A stretch of 64,000 bases of DNA from Thiogranum sp. (GTDB lineage Bacteria > Pseudomonadota > Gammaproteobacteria > DSM-19610): contig JAGFJP010000163.1 in the NCBI GenBank assembly GCA_024102665.1, positions 40,574 to 104,573 on the forward strand, written 5' to 3'. The notes beneath the pieces were generated by a model. That model was not told the origin of the DNA. It searched no databases and worked only from the letters and a program-made list of their open reading frames with translations. Made by a program: the position numbers and the translations under genes. Of the stretch, positions 1 to 10,460 are shown in pieces (the stretch's first letter is position 1; every line of letters begins with the position of its first letter).

Positions 1-348
1 GCAGCGTTGCCGTTGATCCGGCTGGAAACGCCGCGCCAGTTCTACGACTACGAAGCCAAGTATCAGGCCGACAGTACGCGGTATCACTGTCCCTGCGGAT
101 TGCCCGCGGAACAGGAGAGCAGGCTGCAGGAACTCGCCAGGCGGGCTTTCGATGCTGTGGCGGCCAGCGGCTGGGGGCGTGTCGATTTCTTTCTGGACGA
201 GGCGCAGTGCCCCTGGCTCATCGAAGTCAACACAGTGCCCGGCATGACGGATCACAGCCTGGTGCCGATGGCGGCGAAACAATTCGGCTGGGACATGCCG
301 GAACTGGTATGGCGCATCCTGGAAACCAGTATGGTTGCGGAACATTGA
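1..348 (+). CDS. ddlB: D-alanine--D-alanine ligase, C-terminal part (partial)
   Basis: Last 115 residues of D-Ala-D-Ala ligase, the cytosolic ATP-grasp enzyme that makes the dipeptide for the peptidoglycan pentapeptide. The window opens inside the gene, so the 5' part is missing. Visible are GRVDFF (residues 59-64 of the fragment) and the metal-binding loop EVNTVPGMT (75-83), the C-terminal signature of the family. The stop is followed after two bases by ftsQ, and the ddl-ftsQ-ftsA-ftsZ order of the division cluster favours the ddlB paralogue; the fragment itself cannot separate DdlA from DdlB. Confidence 0.93.
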   Translation, partial: AALPLIRLETPRQFYDYEAKYQADSTRYHCPCGLPAEQESRLQELARRAFDAVAASGWGRVDFFLDEAQCPWLIEVNTVPGMTDHSLVPMAAKQFGWDMPELVWRILETSMVAEH

Positions 349-350
349 TC

Positions 351-1121
351 GTGGCAGTGAAACAGGCACAGGCAAAGCGCAGGCAAAAGTTCAGGCCTTC
401 ATGGGGCTGGGTGAAGCCGGGGCTCGCGCTGCTGACGGTCGCCGGAAGCGCAGGCGGGCTGACGCTGATGCTGCACTGGATGCAGGACGCTCGTGCCTGG
501 CCGGTGCGGACCGTCCAGGTCGAGGGCCAGTTCCGGCATCTCGAAAAAGCGCGCTTGCAGGACGAGGTGCTGCCGCTGGCGCAGGCCGGTTTCTTCGCTG
601 TCAATGTCAGCGACATCCAGGAACGCATCGAGCAGATGCCCTGGGTCGACCAGGTCTCGGTGCGCCGCGTGTGGCCCGACCGGCTGACGGTAAAGGTCGT
701 CGAGCAACAGCCGGTCGCCAGGTGGGGTGAGCGCGGATTTCTGAACGGACGGGCGCAGCTGTTCGAACCGCAACAACCGGTGGACCTGACGCAGTTGCCG
801 CAACTGGCCGGTCCGGCCGGCTATGAACAGCGCGTGCTGGAAATGCATGGACGCCTGCTGAACCTGCTGCAACCGCTCAGGCTGGGGGTGGCGGAACTGC
901 AGCTCGATGCGCGCCGCACCTGGCGTGTGCAGCTGAGCAACGGTTTGGCAGTCGAGATAGGCAGATACGATCCACTGGAGCGCATCGAGCGCTTTGTGCG
1001 CGTGTACCCCGCGATTCTCGCGGCAGGAAAAGGCGCAATTGAGTCAGTGGACCTTCGCTACAGCAACGGTTTCGCGGTGCGCTGGCAGCAGACAGATGAA
1101 AAGACCAGGAGCACTGGTTAG
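351..1121 (+). CDS. ftsQ: Cell division protein FtsQ
   Basis: Bitopic inner-membrane protein that links early and late divisome proteins (partners FtsB and FtsL). Start chosen at GTG 351, two bases after the ddl stop; an in-frame TTG at 345 is an alternative, and the longer reading from 207 lies inside ddl. The 256 residues show a basic N-terminus, one membrane segment at about 20-42, then a POTRA domain beginning with VRTVQVEG and containing the typical MPWVDQVSVRRVWP stretch, and the FtsQ beta domain. It is packed between ddl and ftsA, which starts 6 bases after its stop. Confidence 0.95.
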   Translation: MAVKQAQAKRRQKFRPSWGWVKPGLALLTVAGSAGGLTLMLHWMQDARAWPVRTVQVEGQFRHLEKARLQDEVLPLAQAGFFAVNVSDIQERIEQMPWVDQVSVRRVWPDRLTVKVVEQQPVARWGERGFLNGRAQLFEPQQPVDLTQLPQLAGPAGYEQRVLEMHGRLLNLLQPLRLGVAELQLDARRTWRVQLSNGLAVEIGRYDPLERIERFVRVYPAILAAGKGAIESVDLRYSNGFAVRWQQTDEKTRSTG

Positions 1122-1127
1122 AACGAT

Positions 1128-2363
1128 ATGACAAAGAAATCGGAAAAGAACATGATTGTGGGCCTGGATGTTGGCACGTCCAAGGTAGTGGCCATCGTCG
1201 GTGAAATATCACCGGACAATCAGATCGAAATCATCGGTCTCGGTTCGCATCCTTCCAAGGGATTGAAAAAAGGCGTGGTGGTCAACATCGAGTCGACGGT
1301 GCATTCCATCCAGCGCGCGGTGGAAGAGGCGGAATTGATGGCGGGATGCCAGATCCATTCCGTGTACGCCGGCATTGCCGGCAGTCATATCCGCAGTTTG
1401 AATTCACATGGCATTGTCGCCATTCGCGACAGGGAAGTGACTCCGGGTGACGTGGAGCGGGTGATCGATGCCGCCCGCGCCGTGGCCATTCCTGCCGATC
1501 AGAAAATGCTGCACATTCTGCCGCAGGAATTCGTGATCGACGATCAGGACGGCATTCGCGAACCGGTGGGCATGTGCGGCGTGCGCCTGGAGGCGAAGGT
1601 ACACATGGTGACCGGGGCGGTGAGCGCGGCACAGAACATCATCAAGTGCGTGCGTCGCTGTGGACTGGAAGTCGATGACATCATCCTCGAACAACTCGCT
1701 TCCAGTTACGCGGTGCTCACCGAAGATGAAAAGGATCTGGGTGTGTGCCTGGTGGATATCGGCGGCGGCACTACGGATATCGCGGTGTTTACGGAAGGTT
1801 CCATACGTCATACCGCGGTGATTCCGATCGCCGGCGACCAGGTGACCAACGATATCGCAGTGGCGTTGCGTACGCCGACCCAGTATGCCGACGAAATCAA
1901 GATCAAGTACGCCTGCGCGCTTACGCAGCTGGCTGCCAGCGATGAAACCATCGAGGTGCCCAGCGTCGGCGACCGTCCGCCGCGGCGCCTGGCGCGGCAG
2001 ACGCTGGCTGAAGTCATCGAACCGCGTTACGAGGAACTGCTGACGCTGGTGCAGGCGGAGTTGCGCCGCAGCGGTTTTGAAGACCTGATCGCGGCCGGCG
2101 TTGTGTTGACTGGCGGGAGTTCCAAGATCGAAGGCCTGGTGGAACTGGCGGAGGAGATTTTCCATACGCCGGTGCGGCTGGGCGTTCCGCAGAATGTAAT
2201 AGGTCTGGTGGATGTGGTGCGTAATCCGATTTACGCGACGGGAGTGGGTCTGTTGTTGTTTGGTCATCAGAATCGTGCCCAGCGCGCGTTTGACGCGAAC
2301 ATGGGGCGCGGTGTGCGTGGTGTCTGGGAGCGGATGAAGAGCTGGTTTCAGGGAAATTTCTAG
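1128..2363 (+). CDS. ftsA: Cell division protein FtsA
   Basis: Actin-like ATPase that tethers FtsZ to the membrane and recruits later division proteins. The 411 residues match the usual family length. Visible are the phosphate-1 motif GLDVGTSKV near the N-terminus, phosphate-2 [15 protein letters not shown] in the middle, adenosine-motif VVLTGGSS later, and a C-terminal amphipathic helix ([14 protein letters not shown]) of the membrane-targeting type. Sits between ftsQ and ftsZ in the conserved order, with a 44-base gap to ftsZ. Confidence 0.98.
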   Translation: MTKKSEKNMIVGLDVGTSKVVAIVGEISPDNQIEIIGLGSHPSKGLKKGVVVNIESTVHSIQRAVEEAELMAGCQIHSVYAGIAGSHIRSLNSHGIVAIRDREVTPGDVERVIDAARAVAIPADQKMLHILPQEFVIDDQDGIREPVGMCGVRLEAKVHMVTGAVSAAQNIIKCVRRCGLEVDDIILEQLASSYAVLTEDEKDLGVCLVDIGGGTTDIAVFTEGSIRHTAVIPIAGDQVTNDIAVALRTPTQYADEIKIKYACALTQLAASDETIEVPSVGDRPPRRLARQTLAEVIEPRYEELLTLVQAELRRSGFEDLIAAGVVLTGGSSKIEGLVELAEEIFHTPVRLGVPQNVIGLVDVVRNPIYATGVGLLLFGHQNRAQRAFDANMGRGVRGVWERMKSWFQGNF

Positions 2364-2407
2364 GTACCTGGTTTCGGCGTTGCTTAATTCAAGAGAGGAG
2401 AGGTTAC

Positions 2408-3553
2408 ATGTTCGAATTAATGGATTCATACAGTCAAAACGCGGTCATCAAAGTGATTGGCGTGGGTGGCGGCGGCGGCAACGCCGTGCAGCATATGGTC
2501 GAAGCCCAGATAGAAGGCGTCGAGTTCGTGTGCGCCAATACCGACGCGCAGGCGCTCAACAGCATGAGTTCGCGCACCACACTGCAGCTTGGCAGCAGCG
2601 TCACCAAAGGGCTCGGGGCGGGCGCCAATCCGGACGTCGGGCGTCAGGCGGCGATGGAAGATCGCGACCGCATCTTTGAGGTGATCCAGGGCTCTGACAT
2701 GCTGTTTATCACCGCCGGCATGGGCGGCGGTACCGGTACCGGTGGCGCGCCGGTGGTCGCACAGGTCGCCAAGGAACTGGGCATTCTCACAGTCGCCGTG
2801 GTCACCAAGCCGTTCCCGTTCGAAGGCGGCAAGCGTCTGGCGATTGCCGAACGCGGCCTGGCCGAACTCGGCCAGTACGTGGATTCTCTGATCACGATTC
2901 CCAACGCCAAGCTGTTGTCGGTGCTGGGCAAGGACGTGAGCCTGCTGAATGCCTTCAAGGCAGCGAACAATGTGCTGCAGGGTGCGGTGCAGGGTATCGC
3001 GGAACTGATTACCCGTCCGGGGCTGATCAACGTTGACTTTGCGGACGTGCGTACCGTGATGTCCGAAATGGGGATGGCGATGATGGGTTCGGGCGCTGCC
3101 TCTGGCGAGGACCGGGCACGGGAAGCGGCCGAAGCGGCGGTAAACAGCCCGCTTCTCGAAGACATCGATCTGATGGGTGCGCGCGGCATTCTGGTCAACG
3201 TGACTGCCGGTATGAATCTTTCCATCGGCGAGTTCGAAGAAGTCGGCAATACCGTCAAGGAGTTCGCTTCCAAGGATGCGACAGTGGTTGTTGGCACCGT
3301 TATCGACCCGGATATGAAAGATGAACTGCGGGTCACGGTCGTGGCAACGGGTCTTGGCGCTCATATCGAACAGATCGAGGACAAGCCGGTGCAACTGGTG
3401 CACCGCAACAAAACCGGCCAGGTCGACTACGCCGAGCTGGATCGACCGGCGGTGATCCGGCGTCGTGCTTCGGGGGACCCCACGCCGCTGCCGTCGGCGG
3501 AGGATCTGGATTACCTGGATATCCCGGCATTCCTGCGTCGCCAGGCCGACTAG
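2408..3553 (+). CDS. ftsZ: Cell division protein FtsZ
   Basis: Tubulin-like GTPase that forms the cytokinetic ring. The 381 residues contain the tubulin signature GGGTGTG, the N-terminal VGGGGGNAV glycine loop, the T7 loop [11 protein letters not shown], and the C-terminal peptide [12 protein letters not shown], which binds FtsA, ZipA and ZapD (zapD is at 12096-12866). A strong ribosome site (GAGAGGAG) precedes ATG 2408. The variable linker is short. Last gene of the ddl-ftsQAZ run; lpxC follows after 296 bases with its own possible promoter. Confidence 0.99.
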   Translation: MFELMDSYSQNAVIKVIGVGGGGGNAVQHMVEAQIEGVEFVCANTDAQALNSMSSRTTLQLGSSVTKGLGAGANPDVGRQAAMEDRDRIFEVIQGSDMLFITAGMGGGTGTGGAPVVAQVAKELGILTVAVVTKPFPFEGGKRLAIAERGLAELGQYVDSLITIPNAKLLSVLGKDVSLLNAFKAANNVLQGAVQGIAELITRPGLINVDFADVRTVMSEMGMAMMGSGAASGEDRAREAAEAAVNSPLLEDIDLMGARGILVNVTAGMNLSIGEFEEVGNTVKEFASKDATVVVGTVIDPDMKDELRVTVVATGLGAHIEQIEDKPVQLVHRNKTGQVDYAELDRPAVIRRRASGDPTPLPSAEDLDYLDIPAFLRRQAD

Positions 3554-3849
3554 TGGCCTGGCGGCCGGGTTTCCGGATGTTGTGCGGATGCGGCTTTAGC
3601 CCCTGAACTGATGTCGTATGGCAGGGGCGGCCGGACTGCTCGTCGCTGACGGCGCCGTTGAAAGACGTCGCAATCAGGCAACTCGCTTGCCTGGGGGTCT
3701 GCAGCACCGGCATAATCCGCCATCGGTCCGCCGCGGCAGATTCGCGACTTCGGCTGACGGATTCGGCTTCTCGTCGGTGCGTTGTGATACAATCTGGCGA
3801 GTTTTTGACCAGATCCTGACACGATGGCGGGCACCGGCCCGCTGGAATA
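3554..3849 (+). other. Intergenic region between ftsZ and lpxC
   Basis: No convincing gene. It holds a perfect 7-bp hairpin CAGGCAA-ctcgc-TTGCCTG at 3675-3693 without a T-run, a short palindrome ACGGCGCCGT near 3646, and a possible extended -10 promoter at 3785-3793 for lpxC. Open frames here have no family resemblance and look incidental. Confidence 0.5.
3785..3793 (+). promoter_or_regulatory. Possible extended -10 promoter for lpxC
   Basis: TGaTACAAT matches an extended -10 element (TGn plus a hexamer close to TATAAT). It lies 57 bases before ATG 3850, which would give a leader of about 50 bases. No good -35 hexamer is visible at 16-18 bp, as is common for extended -10 promoters. Support is the motif only. 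Confidence 0.4.
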
Positions 3850-4764
3850 ATGATTAGACAACGAACGTTAAGAAACGTTATTCGTGCCAAAGGGGTTGGG
3901 CTGCACAGTGGCGAGCAGGTCTATCTGACCTTGAGGCCGGCGCCGCCGGATACCGGTATCCGGTTCCGGCGTGTTGATCTGGATCCGCCGGTGGAAATTG
4001 CCGCAAAACTCGAGAATGTGGGCGATACCCGACTGTCCACTACCCTCGCGAGGGACGGGATCCGGGTCGCTACTGTCGAACACTTGCTGTCGGCGTTTTC
4101 CGGTCTGGGCATCGATAATGCGATTGTCGATCTGACTGCCGCTGAAGTTCCTATCATGGATGGCAGTGCGGGTCCCTTTGTGTTCCTGATTCAGTCTGCC
4201 GGCATCGAGACGCAGGTTGCGCCGAAGCGGTTTCTGCGGATTCTTCAATCCGTTGAGGTTCGGGACGGAGACAAGTGGGCACGTTTTTCGCCCTACCAGG
4301 GTTTCAAGGTCGGTTTTACCATCGATTTCAATCACCCGTTGTTTCAGGGCCGTTCCCGTCACTCGGAAATCGACTTCAGCAAGACCTCTTTTGTGCGCGA
4401 AGTCAGTCGGGCCCGCACGTTCGGGTTCATGCGCGATATCGAGAAGCTGAGGGAAAACAAGCTGGCGCTGGGCGGGACCCTGCACAATGCCGTGGTGCTG
4501 GACGACTACCGGGTGGTCAACGAGGACGGGCTGCGTTATGAAAACGAATTCGTCAGGCACAAGGTGCTGGATGCCGTAGGCGATCTGTATCTGCTCGGCT
4601 ACAGTCTGATCGGCGCTTTTACCGGGCACAAGTCCGGCCATTCCCTTAACAATCGCCTGCTGCGCGAGCTTGTCGGTCAGCGACATGCATGGGACATCGT
4701 TACTTTCGAAAATGATGTGGATGTACCGCGCTGGTTGATTGGCCCTCAGGTCGCGTCCGCCTGA
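3850..4764 (+). CDS. lpxC: UDP-3-O-acyl-N-acetylglucosamine deacetylase LpxC
   Basis: Zinc amidase for the committed step of lipid A synthesis, removing acetate from UDP-3-O-acyl-GlcNAc in the cytosol. The 304 residues match the family. Zinc ligands fall at H78 (VEHLLSA), H237 and D241 ([15 protein letters not shown]), and the catalytic histidine at H264 (HKSGHS). It follows ftsZ as in many gammaproteobacteria. E. coli LpxC is degraded by FtsH through a C-terminal tail; here the C-terminus ends in VASA, so a similar nonpolar tail is possible but not shown. Confidence 0.98.
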   Translation: MIRQRTLRNVIRAKGVGLHSGEQVYLTLRPAPPDTGIRFRRVDLDPPVEIAAKLENVGDTRLSTTLARDGIRVATVEHLLSAFSGLGIDNAIVDLTAAEVPIMDGSAGPFVFLIQSAGIETQVAPKRFLRILQSVEVRDGDKWARFSPYQGFKVGFTIDFNHPLFQGRSRHSEIDFSKTSFVREVSRARTFGFMRDIEKLRENKLALGGTLHNAVVLDDYRVVNEDGLRYENEFVRHKVLDAVGDLYLLGYSLIGAFTGHKSGHSLNNRLLRELVGQRHAWDIVTFENDVDVPRWLIGPQVASA

Positions 4765-4852
4765 GCTGATTCAGCTTCGCCCAACGGTCATAACAACTCG
4801 CCGTTCGTTAACGTTGTTGACCCAAAGACCCTGATATTTCATCAGAAAATCT

Positions 4853-5293
4853 TCAGTAATCGCTCGCTTTGGTCGCTAACCGGTACAAGGCCTCCTTGAG
4901 ATCCGGATGATCGACGGTGTTCGCGGTTTGCACCAGCAAGGTCGCGTTCTGCATCGATAATTTCGGTTTTGGGCGGAGCGGGAGCGGGGTCTCTTCAGCT
5001 TCCGGCTGAACCTTTACCTGCAGGCTTTTGAGTTTGACGGGAAGCTGGCATCGGAGTTGCTTGAGAAGCTCAGGGCCGGCGAATCTGAGGCGCATCGCCC
5101 ACGCGGAACTTGTGGTAGCCAGGATCAGGGTTTCATTTTTGAGGTTTACGACCTTACAATGGCCCGCCAGGTTATCGGGTAGCAGCCCCAGGACGGTTTG
5201 CTCCAGAAGTTTGAGTTTCTGGGCGCGATCGAGCATCGGAAGCGCAGCTTGTTCCAGGATTTTGATACAGGAGACGGCGTCTTTTCGAGGCAT
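4853..5293 (-). CDS. dciA: DciA/DUF721-family protein
   Basis: About 146 residues from ATG 5293; an upstream in-frame TTG at 5308 would add five residues. The N-terminal half has the DUF721 pattern, with the core ILATTSSAWAMRLRFAGPELLKQL matched to hydrophobic beta strands and helices; the C-terminal third is Pro- and Lys-rich and looks flexible. DciA proteins assist loading of the replicative helicase DnaB in bacteria lacking DnaC. The gene lies divergent to the M23 peptidase and close to secA, a placement common for this family. Family call is good; the role is from the family. Confidence 0.85.
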   Translation of the reverse strand: MPRKDAVSCIKILEQAALPMLDRAQKLKLLEQTVLGLLPDNLAGHCKVVNLKNETLILATTSSAWAMRLRFAGPELLKQLRCQLPVKLKSLQVKVQPEAEETPLPLRPKPKLSMQNATLLVQTANTVDHPDLKEALYRLATKASDY

Positions 5294-5333
5294 TGTCGTT
5301 CGATTCAACCTGATAAACCGGTACTGACAGTAA

Positions 5334-6266
5334 ATGAAATTTCTACTCTACACCACCACTCATGGGAAATCCGGCAGTATCCAGTTGAACCGCGCGGGAT
5401 TCTGGATCCCTGCGCTACTGCTGATGTGCGCTGTCATGACCTCTGCCGGCGGCGTCGGTTATCTGCTGGCACCGGGTGCGGCCAGTGCGGTGACAACCCC
5501 CGTAAAGAATGAAGAAGACTGGCAGGTCGCGTTACAGGAACAAAAGCAGGAGCTCGCGCGGGCACGTAACGAGGCGCAGAACCAGCTTAACGCTCTGGCA
5601 GTTCGTCTGGGGCAGATGCAGGCGCAGATGTTGCGGGTCGAAGCGCTGGGCCAACGGCTCACCGAAGTCGCGAAACTGGACAAGTCCGAATTCGATTTTG
5701 ACCAGGTACCGGCACAGGGCGGTCCGTCGGACAGCATCGCGGCCGAGCAACTCAGTTCCCTCGATTTCATGCAGGCGCTGGACGACCTGGCGTCGCAAAT
5801 GGACGAACGGGCGATGCAACTGGGGCTGCTCGAACAGGTGGTCAGCGAACGCGAGCTCGACGACGCCGTTTCTCCGGCCGGACGGCCGATTCAAAAGGGT
5901 TGGTTGTCATCCTATTACGGCATGCGTACCGACCCGTTCCACGGCCGCCGCGAAATGCATAAAGGCATTGATTTTGCGGGTAAAACAGGCGATTCGATCG
6001 TTGCCACCGCGGCTGGCGTGGTGACCTGGGCGGACAGCCGTTACGGTTACGGCGAACTGGTCGAAATCAATCACGGCAATGGCTATTCAACACGTTACGG
6101 GCACTGCGACAAAATTCTGGTCAAGGTCGGCGACAAGGTCGAACCCGGGGATGTCATTGCGCTCATGGGTTCGAGCGGACGCTCCACCGGTCCACACGTC
6201 CATTACGAAGTTCTGCAAGCCGGCAAGCAGGTCAATCCCACCAGGTACATCCGCGCAAGTCGCTAG
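5334..6266 (+). CDS. M23-family (LytM-type) peptidoglycan endopeptidase
   Basis: 310 residues: a cytosolic N-terminus, one membrane segment at about 24-46 (FWIPALLLM onward), a coiled-coil stretch rich in Q, E and R at about 60-170, and a C-terminal M23 domain. Metal-site motifs are present: HKGIDFAG, GYSTRYGHC and GPHVHYEV, so the domain looks catalytically complete, unlike division activators such as EnvC. It likely acts on the peptidoglycan from the inner membrane. The gene sits upstream of secA in the same direction, an order shared by many gammaproteobacteria. Confidence 0.9.
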   Translation: MKFLLYTTTHGKSGSIQLNRAGFWIPALLLMCAVMTSAGGVGYLLAPGAASAVTTPVKNEEDWQVALQEQKQELARARNEAQNQLNALAVRLGQMQAQMLRVEALGQRLTEVAKLDKSEFDFDQVPAQGGPSDSIAAEQLSSLDFMQALDDLASQMDERAMQLGLLEQVVSERELDDAVSPAGRPIQKGWLSSYYGMRTDPFHGRREMHKGIDFAGKTGDSIVATAAGVVTWADSRYGYGELVEINHGNGYSTRYGHCDKILVKVGDKVEPGDVIALMGSSGRSTGPHVHYEVLQAGKQVNPTRYIRASR

Positions 6267-6403
6267 CTTTTCGAGTATTTCCACCTTCCGGCGTTGAATA
6301 ACGCAACACGTGCGGGGGCAGATAATCCCTGTCCCCGACTGCGTTATGCGGTATCATTCGGCTTTTAAATTTCCCGACCAGATCAGGCACCCTTCGACAC
6401 ACC

Positions 6404-9115
6404 ATGGTTAATTCGCTATTGCGCAAGGTATTCGGCAGCCGCAACGACCGGATGCTGAAACGACTTTCAAAGATCGTCAACAAGATCAATTCGCTGGAGT
6501 CCGCGCAGGAAGCGCTCAGTGACGAACAATTGCGCGCCCGCACCGACGAGTTCCGCCAGCGCTATCGGGATGGCGAGACGCTGGACCAGTTGCTGCCGGA
6601 AGCATTTGCGGTGGTGCGCGAAGCCTCACGGCGCGTTCTCGGGATGCGGCATTTCGATGTGCAGTTGATCGGCGGCATGGTTCTGCACGAAGGCAAAATC
6701 GCCGAGATGCGCACCGGCGAAGGCAAGACCCTGGTGGCAACCCTGTTCTGCTATCTGAACGCGCTACCCGGAAAAGGCGTTCACGTGGTAACGGTCAACG
6801 ATTACCTGGCGAAACGCGACGCGGCCTGGATGGGGAAAATTTACGACTTTCTGGGCTTGAGCACCGGTGTCGTCGTCGCCGGCATGAACCACGATGAAAA
6901 GAAACAGGCCTACAACGCCGATATCACCTACGGCACCAACAATGAATTCGGCTTTGACTATCTGCGCGACAACATGGCGTTTCGCAAGGAAGAAAAGGTC
7001 CAGCGCGAACTCAATGCGGCAGTGGTCGACGAAGTCGACTCCATTCTTATCGACGAAGCGCGTACGCCGCTGATCATTTCCGGCCCGACAGATGACAATT
7101 CCGATCTTTATCTGTTGATGAACAAGCTGGTTCCCAATCTCGTCAAACAGGAAGAAGAGGATGGTCCCGGCGACTACAGTGTCGACGAGAAGCAGAAGCA
7201 GATTCATCTGACGGAACAGGGCCACCAGCATGTGGAAGAGATGCTGGAGAAGGAAGGAATGTTGCAGGAAGGCCAAAGCCTTTACGACGCGGCAAACCTC
7301 ACTCTCATGCACCATCTAAACGCGGCGCTGCGCGCCCACGTGCTGTTCCAGAAGGACGTCGATTACATCGTTCAGAATAACCAGGTAGTCATTGTCGACG
7401 AATTCACCGGTCGCACCATGCCCGGTCGTCGCTGGTCGGAAGGGCTGCATCAGGCCATCGAGGCCAAGGAAGGCGTGAAAATCCAGAATGAGAACCAGAC
7501 GCTGGCGTCGATCACCTTCCAGAACTACTTCAGGCTGTATGACAAGCTGTCCGGCATGACCGGTACCGCTGACACCGAAGCCGCCGAGTTCCAGCAGATC
7601 TATGGACTCGAAGTCGTGGTGATTCCGCCCAACAAACCGACCATCCGCGACGATATGGGTGACCTGGTGTTTCTCACGACAAAGGAGAAATTCGCGGCCG
7701 TTGTTGAGGACATACGCGATTGCCGCAAGCGCGGGCAGCCGGTGCTGGTCGGCACCACGTCGATAGAGACATCCGAATACCTGTCCGGGCTGCTGGACAA
7801 GGAAAAGGTCGCACACGAGGTTTTGAACGCCAAACAGCATGAGCGCGAAGCACACATTATCGCGCAGGCCGGCCGTTCGGGCGCCGTCACTATCGCCACC
7901 AACATGGCCGGTCGCGGTACCGATATCGTGCTTGGCGGTAGCCTCGATGCAGAACTCGCCGCGCTGGATGATCCCGATGAGCATACTGTCGCGCGGCTGA
8001 CCCGCGACTGGGAGCAGCGCCACAAGCAGGTGCTGGATGCCGGCGGTCTTCATATCGTCGGCACCGAGCGCCATGAATCCAGACGCGTCGATAACCAGCT
8101 GCGCGGACGTTCCGGGCGCCAGGGCGACCCGGGATCAAGCCGCTTTTACCTGTCGCTGGAAGATAACCTGATGCGCATTTTTGCGTCGGAACGGGTTTCC
8201 GGGCTGATGCAAAAACTCGGCATGCAGGAAGGCGAAGCGATAGAGCATCCCTGGGTGAGCAAGGCGATCGAGAATGCCCAGCGCAAGGTGGAAGGCCATA
8301 ACTTCAATATCCGCAAGAATCTGCTCGAATTCGATGATGTGGCCAACGACCAGCGCAAGGTGATTTACGAGCAGCGCAACGAACTGATGGCGACCGATGA
8401 TGTGTCGGAGACGGTGAAAGCGATTCGCGCCGATGTCGTCAACAACGTGATCAGTAACTACATCCCGCCGGGAAGCCTTGACGAGCAGTGGCAGATTGCC
8501 GAGCTGACAGACGCCATTGAGACCGAGTTCGCGCTGAAACTTGATATCCAGGGCTGGCTGGATGCCGATGACACGCTGCACGAGGAACCGTTGCGCGAAA
8601 AGATTCTCGCTGAGATCGAACGCGCCTATGATGAAAAGGAACAACAGGCTGGACCTGAAACCATGCGGCACTTCGAAAAGGCTGTCATGCTGCAGGTTCT
8701 CGACCAGACCTGGAAGGAACATCTCGCGGCCATGGATTATTTGCGCAAGGGCATTCATCTGCGTGGCTATGCGCAGAAAAACCCCAAGCAGGAATACAAA
8801 CGCGAAGCGTTCGAGATGTTTACCCGTCTGCTGGAGCGCATCAAGCTGGATGTTGTCAGCATTCTGTCCAAGGTGCAGGTGCGAACCGAATCGGACGTCG
8901 CCGCGGTCGAAGAACAACGCCGCAGCACGGCACCCATGCAGTTTCTCCATGACGAAGCTACGGCGATTCCGGAGGAGGGCGGCGAGCAGCCGGCAGGCGC
9001 CGAGGCCGAGCATCCGCAGCCTTTCGTGCGCGGGGGGCGCAAGGTGGGACGTAACGAGCCATGCCCGTGCGGTTCCGGCAAGAAGTTCAAGCAGTGTCAC
9101 GGCAAGCTGACCTGA
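6404..9115 (+). CDS. secA: Preprotein translocase ATPase SecA
   Basis: Motor ATPase that drives proteins through SecYEG. The 903 residues are the usual length. Seen in order: helicase motif I MRTGEGKT near residue 103, [19 protein letters not shown], the preprotein-binding region, [26 protein letters not shown], and a C-terminal zinc-binding tail [17 protein letters not shown], used for SecB and lipid contact. No secM-like leader is seen in the 137 bases upstream. argJ follows after a palindromic repeat. Confidence 0.99.
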   Translation: MVNSLLRKVFGSRNDRMLKRLSKIVNKINSLESAQEALSDEQLRARTDEFRQRYRDGETLDQLLPEAFAVVREASRRVLGMRHFDVQLIGGMVLHEGKIAEMRTGEGKTLVATLFCYLNALPGKGVHVVTVNDYLAKRDAAWMGKIYDFLGLSTGVVVAGMNHDEKKQAYNADITYGTNNEFGFDYLRDNMAFRKEEKVQRELNAAVVDEVDSILIDEARTPLIISGPTDDNSDLYLLMNKLVPNLVKQEEEDGPGDYSVDEKQKQIHLTEQGHQHVEEMLEKEGMLQEGQSLYDAANLTLMHHLNAALRAHVLFQKDVDYIVQNNQVVIVDEFTGRTMPGRRWSEGLHQAIEAKEGVKIQNENQTLASITFQNYFRLYDKLSGMTGTADTEAAEFQQIYGLEVVVIPPNKPTIRDDMGDLVFLTTKEKFAAVVEDIRDCRKRGQPVLVGTTSIETSEYLSGLLDKEKVAHEVLNAKQHEREAHIIAQAGRSGAVTIATNMAGRGTDIVLGGSLDAELAALDDPDEHTVARLTRDWEQRHKQVLDAGGLHIVGTERHESRRVDNQLRGRSGRQGDPGSSRFYLSLEDNLMRIFASERVSGLMQKLGMQEGEAIEHPWVSKAIENAQRKVEGHNFNIRKNLLEFDDVANDQRKVIYEQRNELMATDDVSETVKAIRADVVNNVISNYIPPGSLDEQWQIAELTDAIETEFALKLDIQGWLDADDTLHEEPLREKILAEIERAYDEKEQQAGPETMRHFEKAVMLQVLDQTWKEHLAAMDYLRKGIHLRGYAQKNPKQEYKREAFEMFTRLLERIKLDVVSILSKVQVRTESDVAAVEEQRRSTAPMQFLHDEATAIPEEGGEQPAGAEAEHPQPFVRGGRKVGRNEPCPCGSGKKFKQCHGKLT

Positions 9116-9145
9116 ACCGGCATGTCGGGCGAAGCGGGTCGGCTC

Positions 9146-9230
9146 GTCATTGCGAGGAACGAAGTGACGAAGCAATCTCCAAACGTTTTCACCGGCTGCA
9201 GGGGATTGCCACACTGGCGCTCGCAATGAC
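9146..9230. repeat. Dispersed palindromic repeat, copy A
   Basis: 85-bp element between secA and argJ with ends GTCATTGCGAG and CTCGCAATGAC (11-bp inverted repeat) and inner matching blocks GCAATCTCC and GGGATTGCC. The same ends and inner blocks occur at 37083-37168, and a decayed relative at 29503. It fits a REP- or MITE-like non-coding repeat able to fold as one long hairpin. Confidence 0.8.
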
Positions 9231-9242
9231 AGTGAGAACGCG

Positions 9243-10460
9243 ATGCCTGTAGGTCACACCGCGCTTTGCGATCTGCTGCCGGTAAAAGGTGTAAAGCTGG
9301 CGGCTGTTGCCGCCGGAATACGCTACCAGGGCCGGAATGACCTGGTGCTTTTCGAGCTTGCGGAACACAGTTGTTGCGCGGCGGTATTCACCCGCAACGC
9401 ATTTTGTGCAGCGCCCGTGACGGTTGCCAGGCAGCATCTTGCGGCACAGACGCCGCGCTATCTGCTGGTCAATAGCGGTAACGCCAATGCCGGTATCGGA
9501 GAAACCGGTCTCGCGGATGCGCGCAAAACCTGTTCCTTGCTGGCGCAGAGCACCGGGTGCGACGCACAGCAGGTGTTGCCCTTTTCCACCGGTGTGATCG
9601 GCGAACGCCTGCCCGTCGACAAAATCGACGCGGCGCTGGGCAATGCCATCGCTGCATTAAGCGAAGACGGCTGGAACGCTGCCGCCAGGGCCATCATGAC
9701 CACGGATACCGTTGCCAAGGGCGTTTCGCGGCGCATAGAGCTGGAGGGATGCCAGGTGGTCATCACCGGTATCGCCAAGGGATCGGGCATGATCAGACCC
9801 GACATGGCTACCATGCTGGCTTATGTCGCTACCGACGCCAACGTCGAAAGCGGCGCGCTGCAATCCTGTCTGAACCGCGCAACCGAGCGGTCGTTCAATC
9901 GCATCACGGTAGATGGCGATACCTCGACCAATGACGCCTGCGTCCTGGTGGCGACGGGCGTTGCCGGGAACCCCGTGGTTACCGTCGATTCGGGCGTCTA
10001 TGCACAGTTCTGCGATGCCGTCAGCGAAATCTGTCTGCAACTTGCACACCTCATTGTGCGCGATGCCGAAGGCGCCACCAAGTTCATAACGGTTCGGGTG
10101 GAAAGCGGCCGCGATGCGACGGAATGTTTACAGATCGCATATACGGTCGCGCACTCACCCTTGGTCAAGACCGCGCTGTTCGCCAGTGACCCCAACTGGG
10201 GCCGTATACTGGCCGCGATTGGCCGGGCGGGCATCCCCGACCTCGATGTCAGCCGTGTGCATATTTATCTGGATGAAGTGTGCATTGTGCGCGACGGCGG
10301 GCGCGCCGCTGAATATCGCGAGCAGGACGGGCAGCGGGTGATGGACAAGGATGAAATCCTGATCCGTATTCTGCTGGGACGCGGCGGTGCCGCTGAAACT
10401 GTCTGGACCTGCGATCTGTCCCACGAATATGTCCGAATCAACGCGGAATACCGCAGCTGA
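9243..10460 (+). CDS. argJ: Bifunctional ornithine acetyltransferase / N-acetylglutamate synthase ArgJ
   Basis: Arginine pathway enzyme that recycles acetyl groups from N-acetylornithine to glutamate. The 405 residues include the self-cleavage site in KGSGMIRPDMATML, with T190 as the expected new N-terminal nucleophile, plus NSGNANA and FNRITVDGDTSTND. Start ATG 9243 follows the repeat element closely. mutT overlaps its 3' end by 32 bases. Whether it also makes acetylglutamate from acetyl-CoA cannot be read from sequence. Confidence 0.97.
   Translation: MPVGHTALCDLLPVKGVKLAAVAAGIRYQGRNDLVLFELAEHSCCAAVFTRNAFCAAPVTVARQHLAAQTPRYLLVNSGNANAGIGETGLADARKTCSLLAQSTGCDAQQVLPFSTGVIGERLPVDKIDAALGNAIAALSEDGWNAAARAIMTTDTVAKGVSRRIELEGCQVVITGIAKGSGMIRPDMATMLAYVATDANVESGALQSCLNRATERSFNRITVDGDTSTNDACVLVATGVAGNPVVTVDSGVYAQFCDAVSEICLQLAHLIVRDAEGATKFITVRVESGRDATECLQIAYTVAHSPLVKTALFASDPNWGRILAAIGRAGIPDLDVSRVHIYLDEVCIVRDGGRAAEYREQDGQRVMDKDEILIRILLGRGGAAETVWTCDLSHEYVRINAEYRS

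Noticed and set aside
3618..3857. 79-codon frame between ftsZ and lpxC
   Set aside because: Low-complexity Arg/Gly/Ala composition, no ribosome site, overlaps the lpxC start and shows no family likeness.
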